The notes under the pieces were generated by a model. That model was not told the DNA's origin. It did no database searches and saw nothing but the letters and a program-made list of their open reading frames with translations. From assembly GCF_900115065.1 (NCBI RefSeq), contig NZ_FOVE01000023.1, positions 1 through 44,558 on the forward strand: a stretch of DNA of 44,558 bases, in the 5' to 3' direction. The DNA comes from Formivibrio citricus. GTDB taxonomy: Bacteria > Pseudomonadota > Gammaproteobacteria > Burkholderiales > Chitinibacteraceae. The stretch's first letter is position 1; each line of letters opens with the position of its first letter. The translations under genes were made by a program, and so were the position numbers. Positions 32,781-42,593 of this stretch are shown one piece after another.

Positions 32781-34946
32781 TCATACCTCCGCTGGATCAA
32801 CATCCAGCGACCAGCGAATCCGCCCCGCCTTCAACCTATCCATCGCCGGCTCTGCCATCGCCAGCGCGCGCTGCAAGAGCTGGCGGTTTTCCGCCGAAAC
32901 CAGCAACTGCGCCCGCTCCAGCCCGGATTTTTTCAGCATCGTCGCAGCGACAGGATCGCCGATCGTCAAACCCGGCTCCGGCACGAAACACTGTTTCACT
33001 GTCCGCAAAAATTCGAGCGCACTGTCAAGTTGCTGCGCTTCAGCCCGGAACAAGGCCCACGCAGCAAAAGGCGGCAGGCGCAGGTCGCGGCGCTCGCTCA
33101 AGGCTCGGTCGGCAAACACGCGGTAGTCGCGCTGCAGCAACTGTGCGTAAAACGGGTGCTCAGGGAACTGGGTTTGCACCAGCACCTCGCCGGGCTGCTC
33201 GCGACGCCCAGCCCGTCCCGCGACCTGCGTCAGCAGGGCGAACAGACGCTCTTCGGCACGGTAATCCACGCTGAAGAGGCCACTATCTGCCTCCAGCACC
33301 AGCACGCAATTGAGTCGCGGGAAATCGTGCCCTTTGGCCAGCATCTGTGTGCCGACCAAAATATCGGCCTCGCCGGCATGCACTGCTTCCAGCGCCGCAT
33401 CCATCGCCCCCTTGCGCCGGGTCGAATCGCGGTCGATCCGCAGGATGTTCCGCCCTGGAAACAGCGCCTGCAGGTTTTCTTCCAGCCGCTGCGTTCCGCG
33501 CCCCAGCGGTTTCAGATCCTGGTTACCGCAATCCGGGCAGGCCGGCGGAATGCGCAGTTCGTAGCCGCAATGATGACAACGCAGACGTCGCGCCCCCAGA
33601 TGCAGCACGAGCCGTGCAGAGCAGTGCCGGCAACTCGCGGACCAGCCGCATTCGCCGCAAGCGAGCGTTGGCGCATAGCCGCGCCGGTTGATGAATACCA
33701 GCGCCTGCTCGCCGCGATCCAGCGCCCTGCCAATCGCGGCAATGGCCGATTCGTGCAGGCCGTCGCGTTGCGGCGCACGGCGCATGGAAAGAACCCGCAG
33801 TTCGGGCAACGCTGCGCCCGGAACCGCACGCGCCGGCAATTCCAGCAGGCGGTAGCGTCCGCTCTCGGCATTGCGCCAACTCTCAAGACTGGGCGTTGCC
33901 GAACCGAGCACGACCGGGATGCCTTCCTGGCTGGCGCGATACACCGCGATATCGCGCGCGGAATAGCGCAATCCGTCCTGCTGCTTGAACGAAGCATCGT
34001 GCTCTTCATCGACCACAACCAGCCCCAGCCGCGGCAACGGTGCCAGCACCGCCAACCGCGTACCGAGCACGATATCCGCCTCGCCGCGCATCGCAGCCAG
34101 CCAGCCCTGCGCGCGTTCGCTGTCGTTGAGCCGGCTGTGCAGGCTGACGATGCGCGCCTGCGGGAAACGCGCCCGGAATGCGGATTCCGCCTGTGGCGTC
34201 AGGTTGATTTCCGGCACCAGCACCAGCGCCTGCTTGCCGCGCGCCAGCACGGTGGCAATCGTTTGCAGATAGACCTCGGTCTTGCCGCTTCCCGTCACGC
34301 CGAAGAGCAGGAACGGTACGAACCCCTCTGCCGATGCAATCGCCTCGACCGCCCGCGCCTGTTCCGGATTGGGCACGGGCGCATTCGTTGCTGCTTTCCC
34401 TTTTGCCATAGCCGTTTCCGGCACGGCCTCGATCCAGCCCTGCTCCAGCCAGGAAGCAATCCAGCGCATCGCGGGCGCGGCCAGGGCGCGCAAGCTGGCC
34501 GCCGTTTGCGGAACTGCCAGTGCCTGCGCCACCCGGCGTTGCGCCGTGGCGCGCGCCGCCAGGCGCGCCAGCAAGGCCTCCACATCGTCGCAGCGATAGA
34601 GCAACGGGGGTTGTGCGGGCGTAAAGACTTCCGGGATACGAAAAACAGCCGGCAGCGCCGTGGCAATGACCTGCCCCAGAGGGTGATGGTAGTAATCTGC
34701 CACGAAGCGGCACAGCGCCAGCCATTCGGGCGACAGGCAGGGCAGATCGCGCGGCACGCTCTGCACCGCCTTGAGCGTCATACTGCCCTCTGCAACCTCC
34801 TCCAGCCCCGCCACGACACCGGACAGGACACGATGCCCGAAAGGCACGAAAACACGCTCGCCCACGGCAAGCAGCCCACCATCGACCGCATAGGAAAAGA
34901 GGCGCGTCAAAGGAACATCGAGCGCCACTTGGGCAGCGCAAATCAT
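32781..34946 (-). CDS. priA: Primosomal replication protein N' (PriA helicase)
   Basis: The 721-residue superfamily-2 helicase restarts stalled replication forks. It has an N-terminal 3'-DNA-binding domain (AAQVALDVPLTRLFSYAV), Walker A (LFGVTGSGKTEVYLQ), a DEEH box (VVVDEEHDASFKQ), motifs such as VLGSATPSLES and TQMLAKGHDFP, and a zinc region with four CxxC pairs between about residues 435 and 485 (CGECG, CRHCS, CHHCG, CPDCG). The ATG at 34946 was chosen because family proteins start about here. Longer in-frame starts (GTG 34979 or 34955) would use codons lying in or next to the MITE-like element. That element ends 20 bases upstream and may affect priA's promoter. Confidence 0.95.
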   Translation of the reverse strand: MICAAQVALDVPLTRLFSYAVDGGLLAVGERVFVPFGHRVLSGVVAGLEEVAEGSMTLKAVQSVPRDLPCLSPEWLALCRFVADYYHHPLGQVIATALPAVFRIPEVFTPAQPPLLYRCDDVEALLARLAARATAQRRVAQALAVPQTAASLRALAAPAMRWIASWLEQGWIEAVPETAMAKGKAATNAPVPNPEQARAVEAIASAEGFVPFLLFGVTGSGKTEVYLQTIATVLARGKQALVLVPEINLTPQAESAFRARFPQARIVSLHSRLNDSERAQGWLAAMRGEADIVLGTRLAVLAPLPRLGLVVVDEEHDASFKQQDGLRYSARDIAVYRASQEGIPVVLGSATPSLESWRNAESGRYRLLELPARAVPGAALPELRVLSMRRAPQRDGLHESAIAAIGRALDRGEQALVFINRRGYAPTLACGECGWSASCRHCSARLVLHLGARRLRCHHCGYELRIPPACPDCGNQDLKPLGRGTQRLEENLQALFPGRNILRIDRDSTRRKGAMDAALEAVHAGEADILVGTQMLAKGHDFPRLNCVLVLEADSGLFSVDYRAEERLFALLTQVAGRAGRREQPGEVLVQTQFPEHPFYAQLLQRDYRVFADRALSERRDLRLPPFAAWALFRAEAQQLDSALEFLRTVKQCFVPEPGLTIGDPVAATMLKKSGLERAQLLVSAENRQLLQRALAMAEPAMDRLKAGRIRWSLDVDPAEV

Positions 34947-34966
34947 TTTTTCCACATGAATCCGTA

Positions 34967-35110
34967 AGAACCTGTTCACGCACTTGCTGCGAAGCCGTGA
35001 TCAGGGCTCATGCGCTGCTCAAAATCCTCATGTACTCCTTGTACACTCCGTTTTTTGCGCTGCTCTTCACCCCGCTGACGGCTTCTCACGGCTGATCGTG
35101 TACAGGCTCT
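34967..35110. mobile_element. 144-bp MITE-like element, copy 2
   Basis: The element is bounded by AGAACCTGTTCACG (34967-34980) and CGTGTACAGGCTCT (35097-35110). It is the same length as the element at 26864-27007, inverted relative to it, and about 95% identical. Its central GTACTCCTTGTACAC and the flanking GAGCAGCGC-type inverted segments are conserved. It lies directly upstream of priA. No direct target duplication is obvious. Confidence 0.85.
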
Positions 35111-35485
35111 AAAAAAAATCTCGCCAATCTCGCTGCCGCCGGCTTATCCCCAACTTCTGTGGATAATTTTGTGGAACACTTCCGGAGAAGTGGGTCAAAG
35201 GCAGTCCAGACAACGTTTCTGTTAAATTGCGTAAAAATTAATCCGAAAAATAATTTTCTTATTTTTCAAGTACCTACAAAAGTCAACAGTCGGAAAAACA
35301 TTTTTAACCAACCCTTGACAGGTCGTTTTAAAGCAGGACGGCCCGATGTGTATAAGTAAGCTCTAATTTGTCGGTCACACCTGAAATTTGCACTGCAACT
35401 CACTGATTCATGCGGGAAATTGGAGGTTTTTACGCTTGTAAGCCAAGTTCTGTTGGCGTTGGTCACAAAACAGCGTCAACAAGAG
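35111..35485. other. AT-rich gene-free gap with paired DnaA-box-like sites
   Basis: This 375-base stretch is much richer in A/T than the rest of the window (for example TTAATCCGAAAAATAATTTTC). TTATCCCCA (35144-35152) and TGTGGATAA (35158-35166) are inverted DnaA-box-like 9-mers 5 bases apart; the second matches the consensus exactly. TTGACA occurs near 35315 without a well-spaced -10. A 66-codon open frame at 35159-35359 has no ribosome site or family likeness and is not called. The segment probably holds the priA promoter; nothing else is recognised. Confidence 0.5.
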
Positions 35486-36538
35486 CTAAACCGATCGGAT
35501 TGCATGAACCGCACGTAACAGCGCCGCCACATGCTCGGGATCGGTGAACTGCGAAATGCCGTGCCCCAGATTGAACACATGGCCCGGTCCGTCGCCGTAT
35601 TGCCGCAGCAGATGCTGTACTTCGCGCTCGATTGCCCCGGGGCTGGCGAAAAGCGCATTGGGATCGAGATTGCCCTGCAAGGCTACCTTGTGCCCCACCC
35701 GTTTGCGCGCCTCGCCCAGATCCACGGTCCAGTCGAGCCCGACCACGTCGCAACCGCAATCGGCGATTTCCTCCAGCCACAGCCCGCCGCCCTTGGTGAA
35801 CACGATCACCGGCACCCGTCGCCCTTCAGCCTCGCGAGTCAAACCGGCAATCACCCGCCGCATATAGGCCAACGAGAATTCCTGGTATTTGCCAGCCGCA
35901 AGCACGCCGCCCCAGGTATCGAACAGTTGCACGGCCTGCGCGCCCGCTGCGATCTGCGCGTTGAGGTAGGCGGTGACGGCCTGCGCGTTGATGTCGAGGA
36001 TATGGTGCAGCAGATCGGGCCGGTCGTAGAGCATCGCCTTGACCCGGCTGAACCTGTCCGAGCCACCGCCTTCGATCATGTAGCACGCCAGCGTGAACGG
36101 GCTGCCGGAAAAGCCGATCAGCGGCACCCGGTCATTGAGCGCCTTGCGGATACTCGCCACCGCATCGAACACGTAGCGCAGCTTGTCCATGTCCGGTACG
36201 GTCAGCGCGCGAATGGCGGATTCATCGCGCAGAGGACACTCGAACTTCGGCCCCTCGCCTTCGGCAAAATACAATCCCAGCCCCATGGCATCGGGAACCG
36301 TGAGGATGTCGGAGAACAGGATCGCGGCATCGAGCGGAAAACGCTCCAGCGGTTGCAACGTCACCTCGGTCGCCAAGTCAGGCGAGTGGCACAACCCCAG
36401 GAAAGACCCAGCCCGCGCACGCGTGGCGCGGTATTCAGGCAGGTAGCGCCCGGCTTGGCGCATGAGCCAGACCGGTGTGTAGTCAGTGGGTTGGCGCAGG
36501 CAGGCGCGCAGGAAAGTATCGTTTTCCAGTGGTTTCAT
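35486..36538 (-). CDS. hemE: Uroporphyrinogen decarboxylase
   Basis: The 350-residue cytosolic enzyme decarboxylates uroporphyrinogen III to coproporphyrinogen III in haem and related tetrapyrrole synthesis. Signature 1, [15 protein letters not shown] (about residues 22-36), holds the substrate-binding Arg residues; [18 protein letters not shown] and [19 protein letters not shown] (signature 2 region) follow, then [15 protein letters not shown] and [16 protein letters not shown]. The length is standard. It is a single gene flanked by the AT-rich gap and, upstream, a flavin reductase gene 38 bases away. Confidence 0.97.
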   Translation of the reverse strand: MKPLENDTFLRACLRQPTDYTPVWLMRQAGRYLPEYRATRARAGSFLGLCHSPDLATEVTLQPLERFPLDAAILFSDILTVPDAMGLGLYFAEGEGPKFECPLRDESAIRALTVPDMDKLRYVFDAVASIRKALNDRVPLIGFSGSPFTLACYMIEGGGSDRFSRVKAMLYDRPDLLHHILDINAQAVTAYLNAQIAAGAQAVQLFDTWGGVLAAGKYQEFSLAYMRRVIAGLTREAEGRRVPVIVFTKGGGLWLEEIADCGCDVVGLDWTVDLGEARKRVGHKVALQGNLDPNALFASPGAIEREVQHLLRQYGDGPGHVFNLGHGISQFTDPEHVAALLRAVHAIRSV

Positions 36539-36576
36539 TGTTTTTGTTCTCTTTGTTCTTTGGCGGGCGCAAACAG

Positions 36577-37131
36577 TCAGTCGGCTTCGACCTCATCCCC
36601 GGTCTGGAAGAAAGTACCGCCTGCCACGTAATGCAGGGTGCGCAGCTTGTCTTCCTCGAAACGCCAGCGTCCGTCGATAAACACACGCTTGTCGGCATGG
36701 GCGGCCACGACTTCGCCAATGAACAGGTCGTAGGCTTCCTGGTTGTGCGGCTCGGGAATCAGGCGGCATTCCAGCCATGCAACACAACCTTCGACCAGCG
36801 GCGCCGAGACGCGCTCCGCAGCAAACGTCTGCAAACCGCATGCCGCAAATTTGTCGCCTGCGCGGCCAGAGCTGCCACCCGCCTTCAAGATCGCAGGTGC
36901 AATAGCCCGCGCCGGGATGTTCAGCGCGAATTCGCCGGAAGCTTCGATCAATTCACGGGTATAGGCATTCTTGTCGATCACCAGCGCCACCTTGGGCGGA
37001 TCGAAATCAAGCGGCATGGTCCACGAAGCCGCCATGATGTTCCGTGCATCGCCATGCGCGCTGGTAATCAGCGTCACCGGGCCGTGGTTGATCAGGCGAA
37101 AGGCTTTTTTCAAATCGACAGGTTGGCGCAT
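36577..37131 (-). CDS. Flavin reductase family protein (FMN-binding split barrel)
   Basis: The 184-residue protein resembles the flavin reductase/DIM6-NTAB family: [39 protein letters not shown], then [17 protein letters not shown], and [20 protein letters not shown] with [16 protein letters not shown] near the end. Members bind FMN and reduce flavins or serve as flavoprotein partners; the specific substrate is not visible. Here there is no adjacent monooxygenase gene. It precedes hemE on the same strand with a short gap, so it may be co-transcribed with it. Confidence 0.88.
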   Translation of the reverse strand: MRQPVDLKKAFRLINHGPVTLITSAHGDARNIMAASWTMPLDFDPPKVALVIDKNAYTRELIEASGEFALNIPARAIAPAILKAGGSSGRAGDKFAACGLQTFAAERVSAPLVEGCVAWLECRLIPEPHNQEAYDLFIGEVVAAHADKRVFIDGRWRFEEDKLRTLHYVAGGTFFQTGDEVEAD

Positions 37132-37199
37132 GTGACCTCCGCAGCAGGTTCAAACGATAACGGGGATATATTCCCAGAACGCGAGGTCCAGGCCAACGG

Positions 37200-38816
37200 T
37201 TATTTCAGCTCGTAAAACTCGTACCATTCCTTGCTGTCACCCGGCCGCCCCCCCTTCCATAGCAAACGCCCGTTCAGTTTCACCTCGCCCTGCCCGGTTT
37301 CACGCTGTACCAGCGTGTACCGGCATGTCGCAGCGCGCGGCTCGACTTCGCTACGCAAGGTACGCAAACCGGCGTAGTAATCGAGCAAGGCGCGTTGCGG
37401 CTCGCCCAGCCGCAGGCTGGCCACGCACTCGCCTTGCGGCAGGTACGGGCTCAACGCCCGGAAGGTTTCGGCATAGCGCTTGGTGTAATCGAGAAACGGC
37501 ATGCCCAGCAGCATCGCCAGCGCCCAGCACAGGCTGAAGCCGGCAGTCCAGACGAACAATCCGCGCTGCCACGCCCGCCGGCCCAGCGACAGGGCTGCCA
37601 GCAAGGCCGTCACCACCAGCGCCAGCAACAGCAGACCGATGCTGCCGTGCGGCTGCAAGCCCGGCGCCTTGGCCATCAGGCGCAGCCACAAGCCTTGGGG
37701 CACACCGAATGCCAGCGCGATACCCGCCAACCAGATTGCGAACGCCAGCAGGCCGAAGCAGGCCAGCCACAACCTGCGCCACGCCAGCGAGGGCGGCATA
37801 TGGAAACGCACTGCACCGGCTGCGAGAATCGCCAGTGGCGGCAGCAAGGGCAGCGCATACAGTTCGCGCGCATCGGAGGCCGCAGAGAGCACCAGCAACG
37901 CGGTCAGGAAATAAGCCAGCGGAACTTTCCAGACCGCCGCGAGCAGGCGAGCGCGTTCGCGCCACAGCGCCACAGCGGCGAGCGGCAGCGCTGGCAAGGC
38001 GTACCACGGCAACAGCAGCAGATAGAAGAAATGGTGGTCGGCACGCGGCCCCAGTCCGGCCGTTCCGTCGAAGCGCCCCAGGTTGTTCACCCAGAACCAG
38101 ACGCGGAACAATTCGGGAGAGCGCTCGTACAGCGCGCTCATCCACAGCGCCGGCAGCGGCAGAAACGCCAGCAAGGCAACCAGCAGAAATCCCGCATAGC
38201 GCCGGTCGCGGAAGGCCCGACCGAGCAAGGGCAAAACCAGCCCGGCCACGCCCAGCAGGCCCGGCCCCAGCAAGCCCTTGGAGAGGAATGCCGTCGCTGC
38301 CCCCAGCCCCAGCGCAATCCCGCCGGCCACGGGGCGGCGCAGCCCGAGTGCATAGCCGTACAGCCCCCAAGCCGTGCCGGCCAGCAGCGCCGTATCGGTA
38401 ATCATCTGGTGCGCGCGCACCGCGAGCCCCACGCAGCCGATCAGTGCCAGCGCCGCCCAGCGCCCGCATCCGCGACCGTGCAGCTCGCGCGCGGCCCCCG
38501 CCACGGCCACCAGCGCCAGCACCAGGAAGAATCCCGAAGCCAGCCGCGCCGCGTCCGGCGGGTTGAGAATACCGCCCAGCAATTTAAGAAACCCTGCCGC
38601 CACGATGAAATAAAGCGGCGGTTTTTCCATGAAGGGCTCGCCCGCAAGTGTGGGCACCACCCAGTCGCCCGTCGCGGCGATATGGCGCACCAGCCCGAAG
38701 GTATAACCCTCATCCGGCTTCCACGGCTCATGCCCGACCAGCCCCGGCAGCAACCAGCACAGCAGTACAGCCAGAAAAACCCAAAACGGCAACTGCTGAT
38801 CTGCGCGCGGCGTCAT
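37200..38816 (-). CDS. GT39-type membrane glycosyltransferase (ArnT/PMT-like)
   Basis: The 538-residue protein has about ten to twelve hydrophobic segments. The first is FWVFLAVLLCWLLPGLVGHEP, followed by the acidic pair of GT39 enzymes in PWKPDEGYTFGLVRHIAATG and the PTLAGEPFMEKPPLYFIVAA signature of ArnT-like proteins. Such enzymes transfer a sugar from a polyprenyl phosphate donor to lipid A or other acceptors on the periplasmic face. The C-terminal 90 residues form a soluble domain (QGECVASLRLGEPQRALLDY). No arn operon is nearby, so the sugar and acceptor are unknown. It starts 3 bases after tcdA ends, in the rimO-tcdA unit. Confidence 0.87.
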   Translation of the reverse strand: MTPRADQQLPFWVFLAVLLCWLLPGLVGHEPWKPDEGYTFGLVRHIAATGDWVVPTLAGEPFMEKPPLYFIVAAGFLKLLGGILNPPDAARLASGFFLVLALVAVAGAARELHGRGCGRWAALALIGCVGLAVRAHQMITDTALLAGTAWGLYGYALGLRRPVAGGIALGLGAATAFLSKGLLGPGLLGVAGLVLPLLGRAFRDRRYAGFLLVALLAFLPLPALWMSALYERSPELFRVWFWVNNLGRFDGTAGLGPRADHHFFYLLLLPWYALPALPLAAVALWRERARLLAAVWKVPLAYFLTALLVLSAASDARELYALPLLPPLAILAAGAVRFHMPPSLAWRRLWLACFGLLAFAIWLAGIALAFGVPQGLWLRLMAKAPGLQPHGSIGLLLLALVVTALLAALSLGRRAWQRGLFVWTAGFSLCWALAMLLGMPFLDYTKRYAETFRALSPYLPQGECVASLRLGEPQRALLDYYAGLRTLRSEVEPRAATCRYTLVQRETGQGEVKLNGRLLWKGGRPGDSKEWYEFYELK

Positions 38817-38819
38817 GGC

Positions 38820-39602
38820 TCAAACCTTCCGGGACAGTGTTCTGAGAACGTGCGAGGCCGCGGCAAAACCGAACGTACCGGTTACGCACAGCGCGGCACC
38901 AAAGCCGGATTCGCAATCGCGCGCCCCGCCTTCCTGCGGCTTTTGTGCGCAGACCGTGCCGTCGGACTGCGGATAGACCAGTTGTTCGGTCGAATACACG
39001 CACGGCACACCCATCTTCTTCTCGCCGCGCGCAAAGCCGTATTCGCGGCGCAGGATCGCGCGCACCTTGGAAGCCAGTGGATCGTGCGTGGTGCACGCCA
39101 GATCGTCGATGCGCACCTGCGTGGGATCGATCTGCCCGCCCGCACCACCGGACATGATCACGGGCAGCTTGCGCTTGTGGCATTCGGCAATCAGTGCCGC
39201 CTTGGATTTCAGGCTGTCGATGGCATCGACCACAAAATCATAGTCCCGCGCCAGGTAGGCATCGAAAGTCTCCGGGCCGATAAAATCGGCAATGGTTTCG
39301 ATCTTGCACTCCGGGTTGATCTGCGCAAAGCGCTGCGCCAGCACCTCAACCTTCGGCTTGCCGTAATTGCCGTCAAGCGCCGGCAACTGGCGGTTGGTGT
39401 TCGATACGCACAGATCGTCGAAATCGATCAGCGTAATGCGGCCGATGCCGGAGCGCACCAGCGCCTCCGCCGCCCAGGAGCCCACGCCCCCCACGCCGAT
39501 CACGCAGACATGCGCATGGCTAAATTTTTCCAGCGCGGCCTGGCCGTAGAGGCGCGCGATGCCGCCGAAACGGCGTTCGTAGCTGGAATCGAGCCCCGTC
39601 AT
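38820..39602 (-). CDS. tcdA: tRNA threonylcarbamoyladenosine dehydratase
   Basis: The 260-residue E1-like (ThiF/MoeB-fold) enzyme has the nucleotide motif [35 protein letters not shown] and the conserved [17 protein letters not shown]. TcdA (CsdL) uses ATP to cyclise t6A at position 37 of tRNAs. The C-terminal [19 protein letters not shown] is typical of the family. The ATG overlaps the rimO stop as ATGA, so both RNA/ribosome modification genes are translated in a coupled way. Confidence 0.94.
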   Translation of the reverse strand: MTGLDSSYERRFGGIARLYGQAALEKFSHAHVCVIGVGGVGSWAAEALVRSGIGRITLIDFDDLCVSNTNRQLPALDGNYGKPKVEVLAQRFAQINPECKIETIADFIGPETFDAYLARDYDFVVDAIDSLKSKAALIAECHKRKLPVIMSGGAGGQIDPTQVRIDDLACTTHDPLASKVRAILRREYGFARGEKKMGVPCVYSTEQLVYPQSDGTVCAQKPQEGGARDCESGFGAALCVTGTFGFAAASHVLRTLSRKV

Positions 39603-40945
39603 CCGATCAATTCCGCATCAAGATCATGCTCGCCCGCCGCCGTGATGCGCACGCGGACCAGATCGCCGACCGCCACGCGCCCGGTTCCTGCCCTGAAACG
39701 CACCACGCCATCGATCTCCGGCGCATCGGCATAGCTGCGCGCCACCACTTGGGTGCCCATCGGCTTGCCGAACTTGATGACCGGATTGACCGCATCGACC
39801 AGCACGGTCATTTCCTGCCCAACGCGGCGCGCGAGCTTGCGGGCACTGATTTGCGCCTGTTTTTCCATGAAGCGGCGGCGACGGTCTTCCTTGACCTCTT
39901 CCGGCACCGGATCGGGCAGCTCGTTGGCCGCTGCGCCCTCGACCGGCGAATAGGCAAAGCAGCCCACGCGGTCGAGTTCGGCGTCTTCAAGGAAAGCCAG
40001 CAGCTCTTCGAATTCGGCTTCGGTCTCGCCGGGGAAGCCGACGATGAAGGTCGAGCGCAACACCAGATCGGGGCAAATCTCGCGCCATTTACGGATACGC
40101 GCCAGCACGTTTTCGGCATCGCCGGGGCGCTTCATGAGCTTGAGAATGCGCGGGCTGGCATGCTGGAACGGGATGTCAAGATACGGCAGCACCTTGCCTT
40201 CCGCCATCAGCGGAATCACTTCGTCAACGTGCGGGTACGGATAGACATAATGCAGTCGCACCCACAACCCAAGCTTGCCCAGTTCGCTGACCAGCTCGGT
40301 CATGCGCGTCTTGACCGGTCGGCCGTTGTGGAATGCGGTGCGATACTTGAGATCGACGCCATAGGCACTGGTGTCTTGCGAGATGACCAGCAACTCCTTC
40401 ACACCCGACTGCGCCAGAAGCTCGGCTTCACGCAGCACCTCGTTGGCCGGGCGCGAAACCAGATCGCCGCGCAACGACGGAATGATGCAGAAGGTGCAAC
40501 GGTGATTGCAGCCCTCGGAAATCTTCAGATAGGCATAGTGCTTGGGTGTGAGGCGAATGCCGGCAGCCGGAACCAGATCGACGAAGGGATCGTGCGGCTT
40601 GGGCAGGTGCTCGTGCACGTGCGCCATCACCTCGTCCTTGGCATGCGGGCCAGTCACGGCCAGCACCTTGGGATGCGCCTGCTGCACCATGTCGCCGCGT
40701 GCGCCCAAGCAGCCGGTCACGATGACCTTGCCGTTTTCCTTGATCGCCTCGCCGATGGCATCGAGCGATTCCTGCACCGCGCTGTCGATGAAGCCGCAGG
40801 TATTGACCACCACCAGATCGGCATCCTGGTAGGTTTGGGAAACAAGATAACCCTCGGCGCGCAACTGGGTGAGGATTTGCTCGCTATCGGAAAGCGCTTT
40901 GGGGCATCCTAGCGAAACAAAGCCGACTTTGGGTGTAACAGACAT
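39599..40945 (-). CDS. rimO: Ribosomal protein S12 methylthiotransferase
   Basis: The 448-residue radical-SAM enzyme adds a methylthio group to an Asp of ribosomal protein S12. It has an N-terminal UPF0004 domain with cluster-binding Cys residues ([30 protein letters not shown]), the radical-SAM CxxxCxxC in [18 protein letters not shown], and a C-terminal TRAM domain (about 385-448). [12 protein letters not shown] is typical of RimO rather than MiaB. The ATG at 40945 has GGAGA upstream; a 20-residue in-frame extension (MPWGMPVF...) was rejected as it reads through the phaR terminator. Confidence 0.95.
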   Translation of the reverse strand: MSVTPKVGFVSLGCPKALSDSEQILTQLRAEGYLVSQTYQDADLVVVNTCGFIDSAVQESLDAIGEAIKENGKVIVTGCLGARGDMVQQAHPKVLAVTGPHAKDEVMAHVHEHLPKPHDPFVDLVPAAGIRLTPKHYAYLKISEGCNHRCTFCIIPSLRGDLVSRPANEVLREAELLAQSGVKELLVISQDTSAYGVDLKYRTAFHNGRPVKTRMTELVSELGKLGLWVRLHYVYPYPHVDEVIPLMAEGKVLPYLDIPFQHASPRILKLMKRPGDAENVLARIRKWREICPDLVLRSTFIVGFPGETEAEFEELLAFLEDAELDRVGCFAYSPVEGAAANELPDPVPEEVKEDRRRRFMEKQAQISARKLARRVGQEMTVLVDAVNPVIKFGKPMGTQVVARSYADAPEIDGVVRFRAGTGRVAVGDLVRVRITAAGEHDLDAELIG

Positions 40946-40981
40946 CACATTCTCCGGGGCCTTCGCTCGAAGGCCATATAT

Positions 40982-41010
40982 AAAAACGGGCATGCCCCAA
41001 GGCATGCCCG
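40982..41010 (-). terminator. Rho-independent terminator of phaR
   Basis: CGGGCATGCC (40987-40996) and GGCATGCCCG (41001-41010) form a perfect 10-bp stem with a 4-base loop. On the minus strand it is followed by TTTTTATA. It lies 52 bases after the phaR stop and just before rimO. Confidence 0.9.
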
Positions 41011-41061
41011 CCAGAACCGGACAGGATTTTAGACGTTGCCGTCGGCGCTTACAATCCGCGC

Positions 41062-41733
41062 TCAGGACTTGTCTTCGGTGCGCTTGCGCGTGGCAGTGCG
41101 CGGCTTGGCCGCAGCGGCCTTCTTGGGCTCTGCTTCCGCGCTCTCCGCCGGAGCTGCAGGAGCCGCCGAAGTTGCCGGAGTGGCTTCAGGTTCGGCAAAA
41201 ATTCCGCGCGCCTGCTCTTGCAGTTGTTCCTGCATCTGCTGCTGCATCTGCTGCTGCATCTGCATGAACATGCTGGCACCGCTTTCCAGGTAATCGCCCA
41301 TCATCTTCTGCAGCGACGGACCCTGGAACTTCATGAAATCACCCCAGAGCTGGGGATTGCTGAAAACCGGGTTTTCTCCCGAAATCACCGACTGGGTCTG
41401 CTCGCCGAGCTTGTCCTGCATCTGCATGAACAGCGCCATGTTCTTGTCGAGGAAATTGCCCATCAGGCCCTGCATGGCGTTGCCGTAGAAACGGATCAAT
41501 TGGGTCAGCGCATCATAGGAAAACATCGGCATCGCACCGGACTCTTCATCCATGATGATTTGCAAAAGTACCGAACGGGTCAGGTCTTCGCCGGTCTTGG
41601 CATCCAGAACCTGGATCTCGACATTGTCCAGCACCAGTTGCTTCACGTCCGCCAGCGTGATGTAGCTACTGGTCGACGTATCGTAAAGACGGCGGTTGGG
41701 GTATTTCTTGATAACCAGTTTTTCTGCGCTCAT
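41062..41733 (-). CDS. phaR: Polyhydroxyalkanoate synthesis repressor PhaR
   Basis: The 223-residue regulator has the PHA accumulation regulator DNA-binding domain at its start ([20 protein letters not shown], about 6-25), a following PHB-accumulation domain ([20 protein letters not shown]), a Met/Gln-rich coiled stretch ([20 protein letters not shown]) and an Ala/Pro/Lys-rich tail. PhaR represses phasin genes and is released by binding PHA granules. The ATG at 41733 is used because the 58 in-frame residues before it overlap the phaP regulatory region and lack family character. It is divergent from phaP. Confidence 0.93.
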   Translation of the reverse strand: MSAEKLVIKKYPNRRLYDTSTSSYITLADVKQLVLDNVEIQVLDAKTGEDLTRSVLLQIIMDEESGAMPMFSYDALTQLIRFYGNAMQGLMGNFLDKNMALFMQMQDKLGEQTQSVISGENPVFSNPQLWGDFMKFQGPSLQKMMGDYLESGASMFMQMQQQMQQQMQEQLQEQARGIFAEPEATPATSAAPAAPAESAEAEPKKAAAAKPRTATRKRTEDKS

Positions 41734-41806
41734 GGTCAGTTTCCGGGGGTTGCCTGCATTAATAACTTTGAATACGCGGAGGATACGCCGCCATGTCCCG
41801 CAAAGC

Positions 41807-41859
41807 AAATGTTGCAACGCACAAAAAATTGTTGACTTTTGCAGCGCAACATTTAGAAT
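41807..41859 (+). promoter_or_regulatory. phaP promoter with overlapping inverted repeat (probable PhaR operator)
   Basis: AAATGTTGC (41807-41815) and GCAACATTT (41846-41854) are perfect 9-base inverted arms. Between and over them lie a -35 TTGACT (41832-41837) and a -10 TAGAAT (41854-41859) with a 16-base spacer, plus TTTTGCAGCGCAAC, which resembles known TGC/GCA-rich PhaR sites. The right arm fills the spacer and touches the -10, ideal for repression. Confidence 0.65.
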
Positions 41860-41966
41860 GCAGTTCAAGGATTGTGCAGAGCAGCATTTGTTCAGCCCAA
41901 CCGGCAAAAATTTGATTGACCCAGGTCTTTGGCAACATCACTTTTAACTGATTATTTGGAGAACAC

Positions 41967-42536
41967 ATGATGACTACCGCTCAACAACAATTCGCTGACT
42001 TCGCTACCGAACAAATCGAAATCGGCCTGCGTTTCGCCCGCATCTCCCTGGATTCCACCGAACGCCTCGCCAAGCTGCAACTGGAAGCCGCCAAGAGCGC
42101 TCTGGAAGAAAACGCCAAGAACGCCAAGGCTCTCGCCGGCATCAAGGACATCCAGGACGCCCTGGCCCTGCGCCAGAAGATTTCCGAGTCCACCCTGGAC
42201 AGCACCGTTGCCTACTCCCGCAACCTGTACGAAATCTCCTCCCAAGCCCAGAGCGAACTGTCCCAACTGTTTGAAGAGCGCACCACTGCTTTCAACAAGA
42301 ACGTTGTTTCCGGTCTGGACCGTTTCGTGAAGTCCGCTCCGGCTGGCGCTGACGTGGCCGTAGCTGCCGTCAAGTCCACCGTACAAGCCACTGCTGCTGC
42401 CGTTGACAGCCTGACCAAGGCCGCCAAGCAAGTTGCCGACTTCACCGACGCCTCCCTCAAGGCCGCTACCACTGCGACTGCCGATGCCGTGAAGACCGCA
42501 TCCCGCAAGAGCAACGGCGCTTCCGCCAACGCCTGA
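41967..42536 (+). CDS. phaP: Phasin (PHA granule-associated protein)
   Basis: The 189-residue amphipathic protein is nearly all helical. QQQFADFATEQIEIGLRFAR at the start and LDSTERLAKLQLEAAKSALE, then DALALRQKISESTLDSTVAY, match the TIGR01841-type phasin. The C-terminal part is rich in Ala, Lys and Thr with a basic end (TASRKSNGASANA). Phasins coat intracellular polyhydroxyalkanoate granules. Codon choice is notably uniform (Ctg, Aag, Gcc), typical of a highly expressed gene. A TTGGAGAAC ribosome site precedes two adjacent ATGs; the first was chosen. A strong terminator follows. Confidence 0.94.
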   Translation: MMTTAQQQFADFATEQIEIGLRFARISLDSTERLAKLQLEAAKSALEENAKNAKALAGIKDIQDALALRQKISESTLDSTVAYSRNLYEISSQAQSELSQLFEERTTAFNKNVVSGLDRFVKSAPAGADVAVAAVKSTVQATAAAVDSLTKAAKQVADFTDASLKAATTATADAVKTASRKSNGASANA

Positions 42537-42559
42537 TCCCCTCCTCCTTCAGGCAAGGC

Positions 42560-42592
42560 AACGGGCGCGAATTTCGCGCCCGTTTTTTATTT
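42560..42592 (+). terminator. Rho-independent terminator of phaP
   Basis: AACGGGCGCGAA (42560-42571) and TTCGCGCCCGTT (42573-42584) are perfectly complementary over 12 bases and followed by TTTTATTT. It lies 24 bases after the phaP stop. Confidence 0.95.
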
Positions 42593-42593
42593 T

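Noticed and set aside
33030-34967. A 645-codon plus-strand frame opposite priA
   Set aside because: It is antisense to an unmistakable PriA and its translation is low-complexity, Arg/Gln-rich shadow sequence.
35144-35166. Replication origin
   Set aside because: There are only two DnaA-like 9-mers and no dnaA, dnaN, gidA or repeated box cluster; not enough to call oriC.
35159-35359. A 66-codon open frame in the AT-rich gap
   Set aside because: It starts at GTG with no ribosome site, has no recognisable motif, and an AT-rich base composition unlike the genes here.
37395-39734. A 779-codon plus-strand frame opposite the GT39 and tcdA genes
   Set aside because: It spans two real minus-strand genes and translates to a Gln/Arg-rich sequence without domains.
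41221-41270. A short tandem repeat (CTGCTGCATCTG units)
   Set aside because: It encodes the Met/Gln-rich coiled segment of PhaR in frame, so it is coding repetition and not a separate repeat feature.
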